A DNA stretch of 64,000 nucleotides from Candidatus Methylospira mobilis (lineage in GTDB: Bacteria > Pseudomonadota > Gammaproteobacteria > Methylococcales > Methylococcaceae), in NCBI RefSeq assembly GCF_009498235.1, contig NZ_CP044205.1, positions 23,716-87,715 of the forward strand, read 5' to 3'. The notes beneath the pieces are model-generated. The model worked only from the letters and a program-made list of their open reading frames with translations. It was not told where the DNA came from and did no database searches. A program made the translations under genes and the position numbers. Within the stretch, counting starts at the first letter, position 1. The number at the start of each line of letters is the position of its first letter. Below are positions 1 through 8,762 of the stretch, piece by piece.

Positions 1-806
1 TTGGGCGATTTTCCGCCCAGCTCCAGCGTAGCCGGAATCAGGTTGCCGGCGGCGGCTTGCGCTATGCTGCGTCCGGTGGCGGTCGATCCGGTAAATGCAA
101 TTTTGGCGATGCGTTTGCTGGCGGCGAGCGGCATTCCCGCTTCCGCGCCAAAACCGTTGACGATATTCAGAACGCCCGGCGGCAGCAGGTCGGCGATCAA
201 CTCGGCCAGTATCAGGATGCTGACCGGTGTGGATTCCGCGGGTTTGAGCACGACGCAGTTGCCCGCGCCAATGGCAGGAGCCAGTTTCCAGGCGGCCATC
301 AGGATCGGGAAGTTCCACGGGATAATCTGGCCGACGACGCCGAGCGGTTCGTGAAAATGGTAGGCGACGGTGTTTTCGTCTATCTCGCTGATACCGCCTT
401 CCTGAGCGCGCAGACAACCGGCGAAGTAGCGGAAGTGGTCGATCGTCAATGGAATGTCGGCATTCAAGGTCTCGCGGATCGGTTTGCCGTTGTCGACGGT
501 TTCCGCGTAAGCCAATAGTTCGAGGTTTGCTTCCAGCCGGTCGGCGATCTTCAGCAGCAGGTTGGCGCGCTCGGTTGGTGACGTGCGGCCCCATTTTTCG
601 GCTGTGGCATGCGCTGCATCCAAGGCCAGTTCGATATCCTCGGCTGTAGAGCGAGCTGCTTGTGTGTAGGCTTTGCCGGTAATAGGCGTCAACACATCAA
701 AGTACCGGCCTTGAACCGGTGCAACCCATTTGCCGCCGATGAAGTTGTCGTAGCGGGTTTTATAAACAATCTTGGCGCCGGCGGCGCCGGGTGCGGAATA
801 GATCAT
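1..806 (-). CDS. NAD-dependent aldehyde dehydrogenase (AcoD/ExaC-like), 3' part outside the window
   Basis: Read on the minus strand from an ATG at 806-804, the frame stays open to the window edge (268 codons). The protein begins with a FIGGKWVAP segment and carries the ALDH-family landmarks PWNFP, the KPAE NAD-site motif, FTGST and, at the edge, LELGGKSP. The catalytic Cys and the C-terminal third lie outside the window. An AAAGG Shine-Dalgarno sits 7-8 bases upstream of the start. The N-terminal region resembles the acetaldehyde dehydrogenase group (AcoD/ExaC, about 506 residues), which oxidises aldehydes to acids with NAD. Substrate is inferred from family resemblance only. It is divergent from maeA, with about 295 bp between the starts. 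Confidence 0.9.
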   Translation of the reverse strand, partial: MIYSAPGAAGAKIVYKTRYDNFIGGKWVAPVQGRYFDVLTPITGKAYTQAARSTAEDIELALDAAHATAEKWGRTSPTERANLLLKIADRLEANLELLAYAETVDNGKPIRETLNADIPLTIDHFRYFAGCLRAQEGGISEIDENTVAYHFHEPLGVVGQIIPWNFPILMAAWKLAPAIGAGNCVVLKPAESTPVSILILAELIADLLPPGVLNIVNGFGAEAGMPLAASKRIAKIAFTGSTATGRSIAQAAAGNLIPATLELGGKSP

Positions 807-1049
807 GTTGAACCTTTAAAATGTACCGATGGGTGAATGAAGTTTTCCGGTTGGCATCCGGGGCTGGATATCGTCGGCATCCTTGGCGGCAAGGGACGAA
901 GTATCGCGCAGACTGAGCGGCCGGGCAAGCAGTTGCTTAGCCGGTGACGCATGGAGGCTCGAAGAAAAGCATCGAAGGAACGCGGTACGAAACGGCGATT
1001 AATGCGCATATTCATGTAAAATCCCTACTCATACTCGAACATTCGCGAA

Positions 1050-1071
1050 CGCATGCGGCGTGCCGCATGCG
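1050..1071. promoter_or_regulatory. 10-bp inverted repeat in the aldehyde dehydrogenase / malic enzyme divergent promoter region
   Basis: Perfect inverted repeat with 10-bp arms and a 2-base centre (arm CGCATGCGGC), 31 bases upstream of the maeA start and inside the only spacer between the two divergent genes. The short centre argues for a dimeric repressor or activator site rather than an RNA hairpin. No regulator can be named from sequence. Confidence 0.4.
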
Positions 1072-1101
1072 CTCAATCGCTTATAAGCCAACGGACAGAC
1101 A

Positions 1102-2790
1102 ATGCAGCCGCCTCTTTCCGCAGATAGTGCGGTAACGACTATCCCCAGCAATCTTTACGGCATGGCTTTACTGAACGACCCGCTCTACAACAAGGGCAGC
1201 GCCTTTAGCGCAGAGGAGCGCGCGCAGTATGGCCTGGCCGGCTTGCTGCCGCCGCGCGTCGAAACGCTGGAAGAGCAGGTTGTGCGCGCCTACGAGGCTT
1301 TTATCGACAGCGAAAGCCCTTTGCAGCGCCATATTTATCTGCGCCAGCTGCAGGACAGCAACGAGGTATTGTTTTATCGTCTGCTGTCCGAGCATATCGA
1401 GGAAATGCTGCCGATCGTATATACGCCGACAGTGGGAGACGGCTGCCGCCGTTTCAGCCATATTTACCGGCGGCCGCGCGGCTTGTTCGTGTCTTACCCC
1501 GAGCGCGGCAACATCCGGCAAATACTGGCAAACCGTCCGAACAAGGACGTTGACGTTATTGTGGTCACCGATGGCGAGCGCATACTGGGGCTGGGCGATC
1601 AGGGAGCCGGAGGCATGGGCATCCCGATCGGCAAGCTTTCACTGTATACCCTGATAGGCGGCATACACCCGAGCCGCACTTTGCCGGTGCTGCTGGATGT
1701 CGGCACCAACAACCCACGGCGTCTGGCCGATCCTCTATACATAGGTTGGCGTCATCAGCGCGTAACCGGTGCGGAGTACGACGCCTTTGTCGAGCAGTTC
1801 ATCAGCGCGGTCGAGTTGGAAATGCCGGGCGTCTGTCTGCAATGGGAGGATTTTGCAATGCCCCATGCGCGTCCGCTGCTGAACCGCTATCGCGACCGTA
1901 TCCTGAGTTTTAACGATGATGTTCAGGGAACCGCGGCTGTGGTTCTGGGCGCGATACTGGCCGCGATCAATGTGACTGGCCGGCCGTTGATCGAGCAGCA
2001 GATCGTGATACTCGGCGCCGGTTCGGCGGGCATAGGCGTTGCCGATTACTTGCGCGCGGCGCTGGTCGGTAAGGGGCTGAGCGAACTTGAGGCGCGTGCG
2101 CGTTTTTTCATTGTCGATAAGGTGGGGCTGTTGCATTCGCATCGGTACGATCTGACTGTGGAGCAGGCAATATATGCGCAGCCTTGGGATAATGTGGCGG
2201 CGTGGGCAAAGGGCGACGCCTGCATTATCGGCCTGTCCGACGTGATTGAGCAGGTGAACGCGACGATCTTGATAGGGCTTTCCACAGTTGGCGGCGCTTT
2301 TAAGCAATCGGTTGTGCAAACCATGGCGCGCAAGGTCGATCGGCCCATTATCTTTCCGTTGTCGAACCCGACCAGCCTGGCCGAAGCGACCCCGGAAGAT
2401 TTGATGCGCTGGAGCGACGGGCGTGCGCTGGTCGCAACCGGTTCGCCCTTCGCTCCCGTGGATTTCGCCGGGTGCGCGATCCCGATAGCGCAGTGCAATA
2501 ACGTTTTTATTTTTCCGGCGGTCGGTCTGGCGTTGGCGGCGTGCAAAGCCACGCGCGTTACCGATGCGATGTTGATTGCCGCTGCCGAAGCGCTGGGACG
2601 GTGCTCGCCGGCATTGCGCGATGCTTCTGAATCCTTGCTGCCTCATTTGGAGAATGCGCGGCGGGTTGCAGCGCGGGTAGCTCTCGCGGTAGCGCTGCAG
2701 GCCGTCAGCGACGGCGTGGCTCCCGCAGCGAACGAAGAGCAATTGCGTCAGCGCATTGCCGGGGCGCAATGGCTGCCGGCCTATTCATAA
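1102..2790 (+). CDS. maeA: NAD-dependent malic enzyme
   Basis: 562 residues, close to the usual 565 of the MaeA/SfcA family. It oxidatively decarboxylates malate to pyruvate with NAD in the cytoplasm. Visible landmarks: LYGMALLNDP near the N terminus, YTPTVGDGC (Tyr of the active site), the VTDGERILGLGDQGAGGMGIPIGK core, the metal-binding run ending in NDDVQGTA, and a Rossmann GAGSAGIG motif around residue 315. The start at 1102 precedes the conserved N terminus and follows ACAGACA with only a weak Shine-Dalgarno. A hairpin terminator follows the stop. In an RuMP methylotroph it would connect C4 acids to pyruvate. Confidence 0.95.
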   Translation: MQPPLSADSAVTTIPSNLYGMALLNDPLYNKGSAFSAEERAQYGLAGLLPPRVETLEEQVVRAYEAFIDSESPLQRHIYLRQLQDSNEVLFYRLLSEHIEEMLPIVYTPTVGDGCRRFSHIYRRPRGLFVSYPERGNIRQILANRPNKDVDVIVVTDGERILGLGDQGAGGMGIPIGKLSLYTLIGGIHPSRTLPVLLDVGTNNPRRLADPLYIGWRHQRVTGAEYDAFVEQFISAVELEMPGVCLQWEDFAMPHARPLLNRYRDRILSFNDDVQGTAAVVLGAILAAINVTGRPLIEQQIVILGAGSAGIGVADYLRAALVGKGLSELEARARFFIVDKVGLLHSHRYDLTVEQAIYAQPWDNVAAWAKGDACIIGLSDVIEQVNATILIGLSTVGGAFKQSVVQTMARKVDRPIIFPLSNPTSLAEATPEDLMRWSDGRALVATGSPFAPVDFAGCAIPIAQCNNVFIFPAVGLALAACKATRVTDAMLIAAAEALGRCSPALRDASESLLPHLENARRVAARVALAVALQAVSDGVAPAANEEQLRQRIAGAQWLPAYS

Positions 2791-2820
2791 CAGCGACAAG
2801 GCTCGAGCTCTGATAGAGTA

Positions 2821-2863
2821 CCTCGCGCCTGAGTGCAGTCTCAGAGGCGAGGTGACCGTTTTT
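2821..2863 (+). terminator. Probable intrinsic terminator after maeA
   Basis: Stem with CCTCGC pairing to GCGAGG and CTGAG pairing to CTCAG across a two-base internal mismatch, followed by TGACCG and a run of five T. It lies between the convergent maeA and degQ genes and overlaps the degQ stop by two bases. Confidence 0.6.
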
Positions 2864-4232
2864 AACGCAACAGCAAGAATAGTCCCGCATCGCCACGCTG
2901 AAGGTTCAGCAGCAATTGACCGGCGCCCGCCGCAGCCTGAAGTTCTTCCATGTTGGTGACGCGCTTCTTGTTGGCCATGACGATTATATCTCCAGGACGC
3001 AGACCGGCCTGAAACGCATAAGAACCGGTATGGATGCGCTCCACTACCACGCCCTCGTAAGGCGCTTGCGGCGGGGTGTTGTTGAGCACGGTGCCCGCCA
3101 GCCGCGGATGTATTCTTTTGCCGTCTTCCTGAGCCAGCTTCGGGGCAACGATTTTTGCGGTGAGCGCTTCGGGCTCACCTTTACGCAGCACCTCGATTTG
3201 TACTTCCTCGCCCACCTGCGCCAGTCCGAGCGAGTTGCGCACGTCCGATCCCTGTTTAATCGGGCGATGGTTTATCGCTACAAAAACGTCTCCGGTTTCC
3301 AGGCCTGCTTTTTCCGCGGGAGAGCCGGGTTTGACCGCCGTAATCACCGCGCCTTGATGCTGTTTCAAACCGAAGGCCTGCGCCAGATCCGGAGTCAGAT
3401 CCTGTACGTTGACGCCGAGCAAGCCGCGCTTGACTTCGCCATGTTCGATCAGGATGTTCTTGATGCTCTCGACCATGTTCGACGGTATAGCGAAGCCGAT
3501 GCCGACGTTACCGCCGTTGGGCGCCAGAATGGCGGTGTTGATGCCGACCAGTTCGCCGCGCAGATTGACCAGCGCGCCACCCGAATTGCCGGGATTGATC
3601 GATGCGTCGGTTTGAATGAAATCCTCATAGCCTTCTATGCCCAGTCCGGAGCGGCCCAGCGCGCTGACGATGCCGGAGGTGACGGTTTGCCCGAGGCCGA
3701 ACGGATTGCCGATCGCAACCACGAAATCGCCCACCTGCAACTGACTGGAATCGGCGATGGGCAATGCCTCCAGATCCCTGGCTTCTACCTGGATTACGGC
3801 TACGTCAGAGTCGGGATCGGTGCCGACCAGTTTGGCGGCGAGCTGGCGGCCATCGTGCAGCGTGACCTGAATCTTGTCGGCCTTGTCTATTACATGATTA
3901 TTGGTCAGCACGTAACCGCGATGTGCGTCGATTATTACGCCGGAGCCGAGGCTGGAAGACTCCCTTCTCTGTTGCGGTATGTTGGGCAGATTGAAAAAAT
4001 GCTGGAAAAACGGGTCCTGCATCAACGGGTTCTGCGCTGCTTCGATATGCGTGCGCGTGGAAATGTTTACGACGGCCGCCGTCGCTTTTTTGAGCATCGG
4101 CGCCAGGCTGGGCAAAGACTGGCCTTCGACGCTCAACGGCAGAGCGGCTTCGGCGGCCGGTATTACTATCATCAGGCTGGCAGCGATCGCAGCCAGGGCC
4201 AGTCGTATATATAGGGTCATCTGAGTTCCCAT
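2862..4232 (-). CDS. degQ: Periplasmic serine endoprotease, DegQ/HtrA family
   Basis: 456 residues with an N-terminal signal sequence (hydrophobic LALAAIAASLMIVIPAAEA). The trypsin-like domain shows the complete catalytic triad: His113 in TNNHVI, Asp143 in DSDVAVI and Ser217 in GNSGGA. Two PDZ domains follow (about residues 260-350 and 370-456). It degrades or refolds misfolded envelope proteins. Length and double PDZ match DegQ/DegP (450-475). The linker between signal peptide and protease (Q/P-rich, about residues 65-92) is like the LA loop. Alternative start ATG at 4220, four codons in, has a better spaced GGGA and would be equally plausible. Convergent with maeA. Confidence 0.95.
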   Translation of the reverse strand: MGTQMTLYIRLALAAIAASLMIVIPAAEAALPLSVEGQSLPSLAPMLKKATAAVVNISTRTHIEAAQNPLMQDPFFQHFFNLPNIPQQRRESSSLGSGVIIDAHRGYVLTNNHVIDKADKIQVTLHDGRQLAAKLVGTDPDSDVAVIQVEARDLEALPIADSSQLQVGDFVVAIGNPFGLGQTVTSGIVSALGRSGLGIEGYEDFIQTDASINPGNSGGALVNLRGELVGINTAILAPNGGNVGIGFAIPSNMVESIKNILIEHGEVKRGLLGVNVQDLTPDLAQAFGLKQHQGAVITAVKPGSPAEKAGLETGDVFVAINHRPIKQGSDVRNSLGLAQVGEEVQIEVLRKGEPEALTAKIVAPKLAQEDGKRIHPRLAGTVLNNTPPQAPYEGVVVERIHTGSYAFQAGLRPGDIIVMANKKRVTNMEELQAAAGAGQLLLNLQRGDAGLFLLLR

Positions 4233-4439
4233 TCGTTGCGGGTGTAGAAGTCTGGAATATAGGGTGTTTTAGAAAAAATTCAAGAGATCGCGAGTTTATT
4301 CTCCGTTGGGCGTTTTCTTTCATGCCTTTTACTGACAAGCGTGCAGCGCTCGCCTACAATGGAGTCTGAGCGGTTGCCGGCCCATCGGGCCGGTTGTCCG
4401 CAGACACCGATTTTCTTGTCGCTGCCCAGGAGAAACCTC

Positions 4440-4925
4440 ATGAAAGGTGAAAAAAATATAATCGATATTCTTAATGGCCTGTTGGCCGGCGAATTAACCG
4501 CAGTCGACCAGTACCTGATACACGGCGAAATCTATGCCGATAAAGGCTTCCCGCATCTGGCGAAAAAAAGCCTGCACGAGTCTGATCATGAGCGCCAGCA
4601 TGCCGCTGCGCTGATCCGGCGCATTCTTTTTCTGGAGGGTACGCCGAATCTGTCGTTGCGTAGTCCGCTAAATGTCGGAAGCACCGTTCCCGAAATGCTC
4701 AAAGCCGATCTCGAACTGGAATACCGTGTCGTCGGCGAATTGAAAAGCGCAATCGCCGCCTGCGAACAGGCCCAGGATTACGTTACGCGAGAGTTGCTGG
4801 TAGTCCAGCTCGAAGATACCGAAACCGATCATGCCTACTATCTGGAGCGTCAGCTGCGTCTGATCGATCTGGTGGGCCTGCAAAATTATCAGCAAAGTCA
4901 GATGGAGCCCGGACAGCCGGGCTGA
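4440..4925 (+). CDS. bfr: Bacterioferritin subunit with ferroxidase site, lacking the haem methionine
   Basis: 161 residues from the ATG at 4440, preceded by CAGGAG. Alignment by eye to E. coli Bfr puts all ferroxidase ligands in place: Glu18, Glu51, His54, Glu94 and the ExxH pair Glu128/His131 (one-residue insertion before it). The haem-ligand position, Met52 in E. coli, is Arg52 here. It should therefore oxidise Fe(II) but not bind the inter-subunit haem. The next gene 10 bases downstream has the opposite pattern, so the two products probably form a mixed 24-mer iron store. The longer reading from 4341 has no supporting Shine-Dalgarno. Confidence 0.93.
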   Translation: MKGEKNIIDILNGLLAGELTAVDQYLIHGEIYADKGFPHLAKKSLHESDHERQHAAALIRRILFLEGTPNLSLRSPLNVGSTVPEMLKADLELEYRVVGELKSAIAACEQAQDYVTRELLVVQLEDTETDHAYYLERQLRLIDLVGLQNYQQSQMEPGQPG

Positions 4926-4935
4926 GGAGCGAATC

Positions 4936-5409
4936 ATGAAAGGCGATAAAACAACCGTACTACCGCTGTTGAACCAGGTGCTCAAGAACGAGCTGACTGC
5001 CATCAACCAGTATTTTTTGCATGCGCGCATGTTTCGTAACTGGGGGCTGGAAAAACTGAACGATTACCAGTACAAGCAATCCATACGCGTGATGAAGGAG
5101 GCCGATAAGCTGATAGAGCGCATCCTGTTTCTTGAAGGCCTGCCGAATCTGCAGAACCTCGGCAAGCTGCTGATAGGCGAACATGTGGTCGAATGTCTGG
5201 AAGGTGATCTGCAATACGAACGCGAAATCCAGCGTCCGCTGCTGATCGAAGCGATCGCCGCCGCCGAAACCCTGCAGGATTATGTCAGCCGCGATTTGCT
5301 GGCTGAGCTGCTGGAGCATTGCGAAGAAACCGTCGACTGGTTGGAAACCCAGATGGATTTGATCAAGGACGTCAGTCTGCCGAACTACCTGCAGTCGCAT
5401 ATGGAGTAG
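4936..5409 (+). CDS. bfr: Bacterioferritin subunit with haem methionine, degenerate ferroxidase site
   Basis: 157 residues, GAGGAG-like Shine-Dalgarno (GAGGAGCGAATC before ATG). The N terminus MKGDK...[16 protein letters not shown] is very close to E. coli Bfr. Met53 occupies the haem-ligand position, but ferroxidase residues are replaced: the Glu51 equivalent is Val52, His54 equivalent is Glu55, Glu127 equivalent is Cys and His130 equivalent is Thr. It would supply haem sites to a heteropolymer with the upstream ferroxidase subunit. Same operon, 10-base gap. Such split-function bfr pairs are known in other proteobacteria; the pairing here is inferred from residues. Confidence 0.93.
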   Translation: MKGDKTTVLPLLNQVLKNELTAINQYFLHARMFRNWGLEKLNDYQYKQSIRVMKEADKLIERILFLEGLPNLQNLGKLLIGEHVVECLEGDLQYEREIQRPLLIEAIAAAETLQDYVSRDLLAELLEHCEETVDWLETQMDLIKDVSLPNYLQSHME

Positions 5410-5533
5410 GCGATAGCTTATAGCTGACAACTAAATGAAAGGCAGGTGGCGCAAAGACGGGTCCGTCGCATTCTCAGCGATGAGACGATTTTTGCGCCGT
5501 TGTCTCCATGTTGCGAACTCCTGGGTAAAAGCC

Positions 5534-6091
5534 TTATTGCTCTATTTCGATCCAGCAGGCGAAGATAGGGTGACCGTCAATTATCATGGGCGGTCCGGCT
5601 CTGTGCGCATGAAGCCCTGAGAGCTTCAATAAACGCTCAATACCGATCGGAGATACCGTGATGACGCGTTTTGCCCCACGCTTCATCGCGCAGGCAATGG
5701 CTTCTCGGAGTAGTTTTATGGTAACGGAAGATGAAAACTGGCTTAGAGCCGTAGCTGTTTTTGCGTTAAAGTCAACAGAAGCGAAACGCGATAACTCCCA
5801 TATATCCGGTGAATTGGGAAGTTCCATGCCATTGAGCAACTGGGGGAAAACCTCGGCCAATAAATAAGGCTGAGTGGTTGGCAGCAGCCGCGCACAGCCG
5901 GTAATTTCACCGTGCTCCTTTTTTGAAACCACGTACACGGTATCGTCACGGTCGAATTGATCATGTTCCGCGCCGTCAAAACTTTGCAGCGGCCACCCCA
6001 ACCGTTCCACAAAGACCCTGTGGCGGTAGTTGGCTACTTTGGAGTAAAACCCGGCAGGTAGTTCTGCCGGCGTGCCTGCGATTACGTACAT
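5534..6091 (-). CDS. Acyl-homoserine-lactone synthase, LuxI family
   Basis: 185 residues from the ATG at 6091-6089, which has a strong GGAGGAG Shine-Dalgarno four bases upstream; longer in-frame readings lack one. LuxI landmarks are visible: YRHRVFVERLGW (the invariant Arg, Phe and Trp of the SAM-binding end), a GAEHDQFDRDDTVY acidic stretch, GCARLLPT, and WELSRFA with the conserved Glu and Arg. It makes an AHL signal from SAM and an acyl-ACP; acyl chain cannot be read from sequence. Downstream of a DUF4902-like gene on the same strand, with a palindromic operator 69-84 bases upstream of the start. Confidence 0.93.
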   Translation of the reverse strand: MYVIAGTPAELPAGFYSKVANYRHRVFVERLGWPLQSFDGAEHDQFDRDDTVYVVSKKEHGEITGCARLLPTTQPYLLAEVFPQLLNGMELPNSPDIWELSRFASVDFNAKTATALSQFSSSVTIKLLREAIACAMKRGAKRVITVSPIGIERLLKLSGLHAHRAGPPMIIDGHPIFACWIEIEQ

Positions 6092-6159
6092 ATCTCCTCC
6101 GTTGAATGAATTACAGCCCATGGGATGTACATTTGACAGGGAGAAACGTTTTCGAACAA

Positions 6160-6175
6160 CTGTCAATATTGACAG
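6160..6175. promoter_or_regulatory. lux-box-like palindrome upstream of the luxI-type gene
   Basis: Perfect 16-bp palindrome CTGTCAATATTGACAG between the end of the DUF4902-like gene and luxI. It shares TGTCAA-N2-TTGACA exactly with a second site at 6688-6701 in the luxR/DUF4902 divergent spacer, which marks both as binding sites for the same protein, presumably the adjacent LuxR-type regulator. Confidence 0.75.
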
Positions 6176-6176
6176 G

Positions 6177-6617
6177 TTATGGCGCGTACCGATTACTGAT
6201 AAACTCCCGAACACCTGTCTGCCAATCAAAACCGTCAATGGCTTTTCCCAGCAATGCTGCGGTTTTTTCGGACCCCAAATCCAGCTGTTTTGCGTCGGTC
6301 AGCATCAGGTTGCTCCTGGGTTCGCTTGACCGATGGTAATAACTGTTTTCATTGTGCAAGGCTTGCAACTTCCAGTCCCAGCCTATGCTGATAGGCGGAG
6401 CCGTGTTGCTTACCCACTCTGTGTATCCTGTGATTTCCGCTAGACTGGCTCCTTGCGCTGGTTCGGCAGGGATATCTTCGTCCAGGCCTGAAATCAGCTG
6501 TACCAGCGGGATCTGCTGAAAGGCATCAAATGTCAGGCGTACATAGCCATCATGAGATAGTGTAATCGTAGGCATCCAGGCGTAGGAGATTGCAGTAGGT
6601 TCTTGAGTAATTTTCAT
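6177..6617 (-). CDS. DUF4902-like protein of the quorum-sensing locus
   Basis: 146 residues, soluble, no signal peptide or membrane segment. Sequence features include HDGYVRLTFDAFQQIPLVQLISGLDED and GYTEWVSNTAPPISIGWDW, which I associate with DUF4902, a family often encoded beside luxI/luxR in other proteobacteria; this assignment is from memory and moderately sure. It lies between the divergent luxR-type gene and luxI on the luxI strand, with 85 bases to the luxI start. Its promoter region carries the second lux-box-like palindrome, so it is likely AHL-controlled. Function unknown; a modulator of the circuit is a guess. Confidence 0.75.
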   Translation of the reverse strand: MKITQEPTAISYAWMPTITLSHDGYVRLTFDAFQQIPLVQLISGLDEDIPAEPAQGASLAEITGYTEWVSNTAPPISIGWDWKLQALHNENSYYHRSSEPRSNLMLTDAKQLDLGSEKTAALLGKAIDGFDWQTGVREFISNRYAP

Positions 6618-6687
6618 GGCGTGCTTCCTGGGTAAACGTTAGTCAGTCCAGATAAACACACTACATAAAGCCAGTAATAATGGCTAG

Positions 6688-6701
6688 TGTCAAGATTGAC
6701 A
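6688..6701. promoter_or_regulatory. lux-box-like palindrome in the luxR / DUF4902 divergent promoter
   Basis: TGTCAAGATTGACA, arms identical to the core of the 6160-6175 site. It lies 71 bases upstream of the DUF4902-like start and 96 bases upstream of the luxR-type start, so one bound dimer could control either or both. Confidence 0.7.
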
Positions 6702-6797
6702 GCTTGTATTTTTTGCTCAACGCTGGTATTGCTTTTTCGAGTTATAGTATGACTGTGCGCTAACAACAAACTAATAACTTCTTTAGCAGGCTTAACC

Positions 6798-7508
6798 GTG
6801 AGGCCTTGGCAAGACGACCAATTACATTTATTGCAATCCACTCAGCACGAAGATGAGTTGTTTCAGGAGGTTTTGGCACTTTCAAAACAGCTTGGGTTTG
6901 AGCATTGCGCGCACGGTTTGCGTTTGCCTTTGCCTTTGTGTGAGCCGAAAATAATAATGCACAACAGTTACCCCGCCGTCTGGCAGACGAGATATCAAGA
7001 CAAAAAATATCTGGCGGTCGACCCGACTATTCAGCACGGAATACGTACCCCGCGGCCGCTTGTCTGGTCTGACGATGTCTTTCGTTCGGCTCCCGAGTTT
7101 TGGGAGGAGGCGCGCTCGTTTGGTTTGTGCGTCGGATGGGCGCAGTCGGTACGTGACGGCGCCGGGGTTTGTGGAATGACGACCTTTGCGCGTTCAGCTG
7201 AGCCATTGACCTCGAAAGAACTGAGAGAAAAGGAATTTGAAATGGCTTGGCTGGCGCAAACGATTCATGTTGGAATGACTCGCTGCCTGCTTCCGAAAAT
7301 CATGCCGGAAATCGATGTTATATTATCAAGCCGTGAGCGCGCGGTATTGCGCTGGACTGCCGAAGGTAAAACCGCAGGAGAAATATCGAGTATCCTGAAT
7401 CTCGCCGAGCGCACAGTCAATTTTCATATTCGCAATGCCGTCGCCAAATTGAATGCTCCCAATAAAACCTCCGCTGCGATCCGGGCCACTGTTCTTGGGC
7501 TGTTGTGA
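6798..7508 (+). CDS. LuxR-family AHL-responsive transcriptional regulator
   Basis: 236 residues. The N-terminal autoinducer-binding domain (about 15-165) keeps the signature pattern Trp...Tyr...Asp-Pro...Trp in VWQTRYQDKKYLAVDP and LVWSDD. The C-terminal HTH (about 172-236) reads LSSRERAVLRWTAEGKTAGEISSILNLAERTVNFHIRNAVAKL, a complete LuxR/GerE domain. The likely start is GTG at 6798 with AGCAGG upstream. It is divergent from the DUF4902-luxI operon, and the two shared palindromes are its probable operators. Confidence 0.93.
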   Translation: MRPWQDDQLHLLQSTQHEDELFQEVLALSKQLGFEHCAHGLRLPLPLCEPKIIMHNSYPAVWQTRYQDKKYLAVDPTIQHGIRTPRPLVWSDDVFRSAPEFWEEARSFGLCVGWAQSVRDGAGVCGMTTFARSAEPLTSKELREKEFEMAWLAQTIHVGMTRCLLPKIMPEIDVILSSRERAVLRWTAEGKTAGEISSILNLAERTVNFHIRNAVAKLNAPNKTSAAIRATVLGLL

Positions 7509-7553
7509 TAATTGGTTATTTTGCGGGGTAACGCATGGAAACAGAAGACTCCG

Positions 7554-8750
7554 ATGAAAAAAGCTTTAGCTACACAGGGAATTCCACGCACAGTATGGGC
7601 ATTGGGCTTTGTCAGCCTGTTCATGGACTTGTCGTCCGAGCTGGTGCACAGCCTGCTGCCGATTTTTTTGGTCAACACGCTGGGCGCCGGTGTGTTGACT
7701 GTCGGCGTGATCGAAGGCGTTGTCGAAGCCACTGCATTGATTGCAAAGGTGTTCTCCGGGGCGATCAGCGATTTTATCGGTCGGCGTAAGGGACTGATTC
7801 TGCTGGGGTACGGCCTGGCGGCGTTGACCAAGCCGCTGTTTCCTCTGGCAACCTCTGCAGAGATGGTGTTTTTGGCCCGCTTTCTCGACCGCATCGGCAA
7901 GGGCATACGCGGCGCGCCGCGCGATGCGCTGATCGCCGACGTGGCGCCGCCCGCAATACGCGGCGCCTGTTTCGGCTTGCGCCAGTCCATGGATACCGTG
8001 GGCGCGTTTCTCGGTCCGCTGCTGGCGATAGCGCTGATGCTGCTGTTTCACGACGATATCCCCCTGGTGCTGTGGTTTGCCGTGGTTCCGGCGATGCTTA
8101 CCGTGATGCTGATTGCGTTCGGCGTCAGCGAACCGGAGCGCGAAGAAAAATCACACACCTTTCACTCTCCGATCCATATCGATGTGCTGCGGCGTTTCTC
8201 GCGCGGCTACTGGTGGGTGGTGATCGTTGGCGCGGTTTTTTCGCTGGCGCGATTCAGCGAGGCTTTTCTGGTGCTGCGGGCGCAACAGACCGGGCTATCC
8301 ATGACCTGGGTGCCGCTGGTGATGGTGGTCATGTCCCTGTTTTATACGCTATCCGCCTACCCGGCCGGCAAGCTTTCGGACCGTATCAGCCGCACCAGCA
8401 TGCTGGTTATCGGTCTGGTTTTATTGATAGCCGCAGACGTGATTCTGGCGCTGGCGCAATCTGTACTCGGGTTGATGGTCGGCGTGAGCCTGTGGGGTCT
8501 GCATATGGGGTTCAGCCAGGGGATATTGGCGACGCTGGTCGCAGACACCACGCCGCGCGAGCTCAAAGGCACCGCCTTCGGTATTTTTAATCTGGTGAGC
8601 GGTATTTTCATGCTGCCCGCGAGCGTCGTCGCCGGCTTGTTGTGGCAAACATACGGATCGGCTGTATGTTTTTACGCGGGCGCGGTGTTTGCCGTGCTGA
8701 CGCTGGCGCTGGCGCCGCGTTTGCCACATAGGAAATATCACATTGATTGA
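7554..8750 (+). CDS. Major facilitator superfamily transporter
   Basis: 398 residues from ATG 7554 (the longer reading starts at a TTG with no Shine-Dalgarno). About 12 hydrophobic segments, with the MFS motif A region DFIGRRKGLIL between segments 2 and 3, and an LDRIGKGIRGAPRDALIAD loop typical of a bacterial clade of uncharacterised drug or metabolite exporters. Inner-membrane location. Substrate not predictable. It follows luxR by 45 bases on the same strand but has no quorum-sensing signature of its own. Convergent with the ABC permease gene. Confidence 0.88.
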   Translation: MKKALATQGIPRTVWALGFVSLFMDLSSELVHSLLPIFLVNTLGAGVLTVGVIEGVVEATALIAKVFSGAISDFIGRRKGLILLGYGLAALTKPLFPLATSAEMVFLARFLDRIGKGIRGAPRDALIADVAPPAIRGACFGLRQSMDTVGAFLGPLLAIALMLLFHDDIPLVLWFAVVPAMLTVMLIAFGVSEPEREEKSHTFHSPIHIDVLRRFSRGYWWVVIVGAVFSLARFSEAFLVLRAQQTGLSMTWVPLVMVVMSLFYTLSAYPAGKLSDRISRTSMLVIGLVLLIAADVILALAQSVLGLMVGVSLWGLHMGFSQGILATLVADTTPRELKGTAFGIFNLVSGIFMLPASVVAGLLWQTYGSAVCFYAGAVFAVLTLALAPRLPHRKYHID

Positions 8751-8762
8751 TAAGCTATTTTT

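Noticed and set aside
1735..2769. 344-codon open frame on the minus strand
   Set aside because: Antisense shadow of malic enzyme, with no recognisable domain.
2916..4214. 432-codon open frame on the plus strand
   Set aside because: Antisense shadow of the DegQ gene, which has a complete catalytic triad and PDZ domains.
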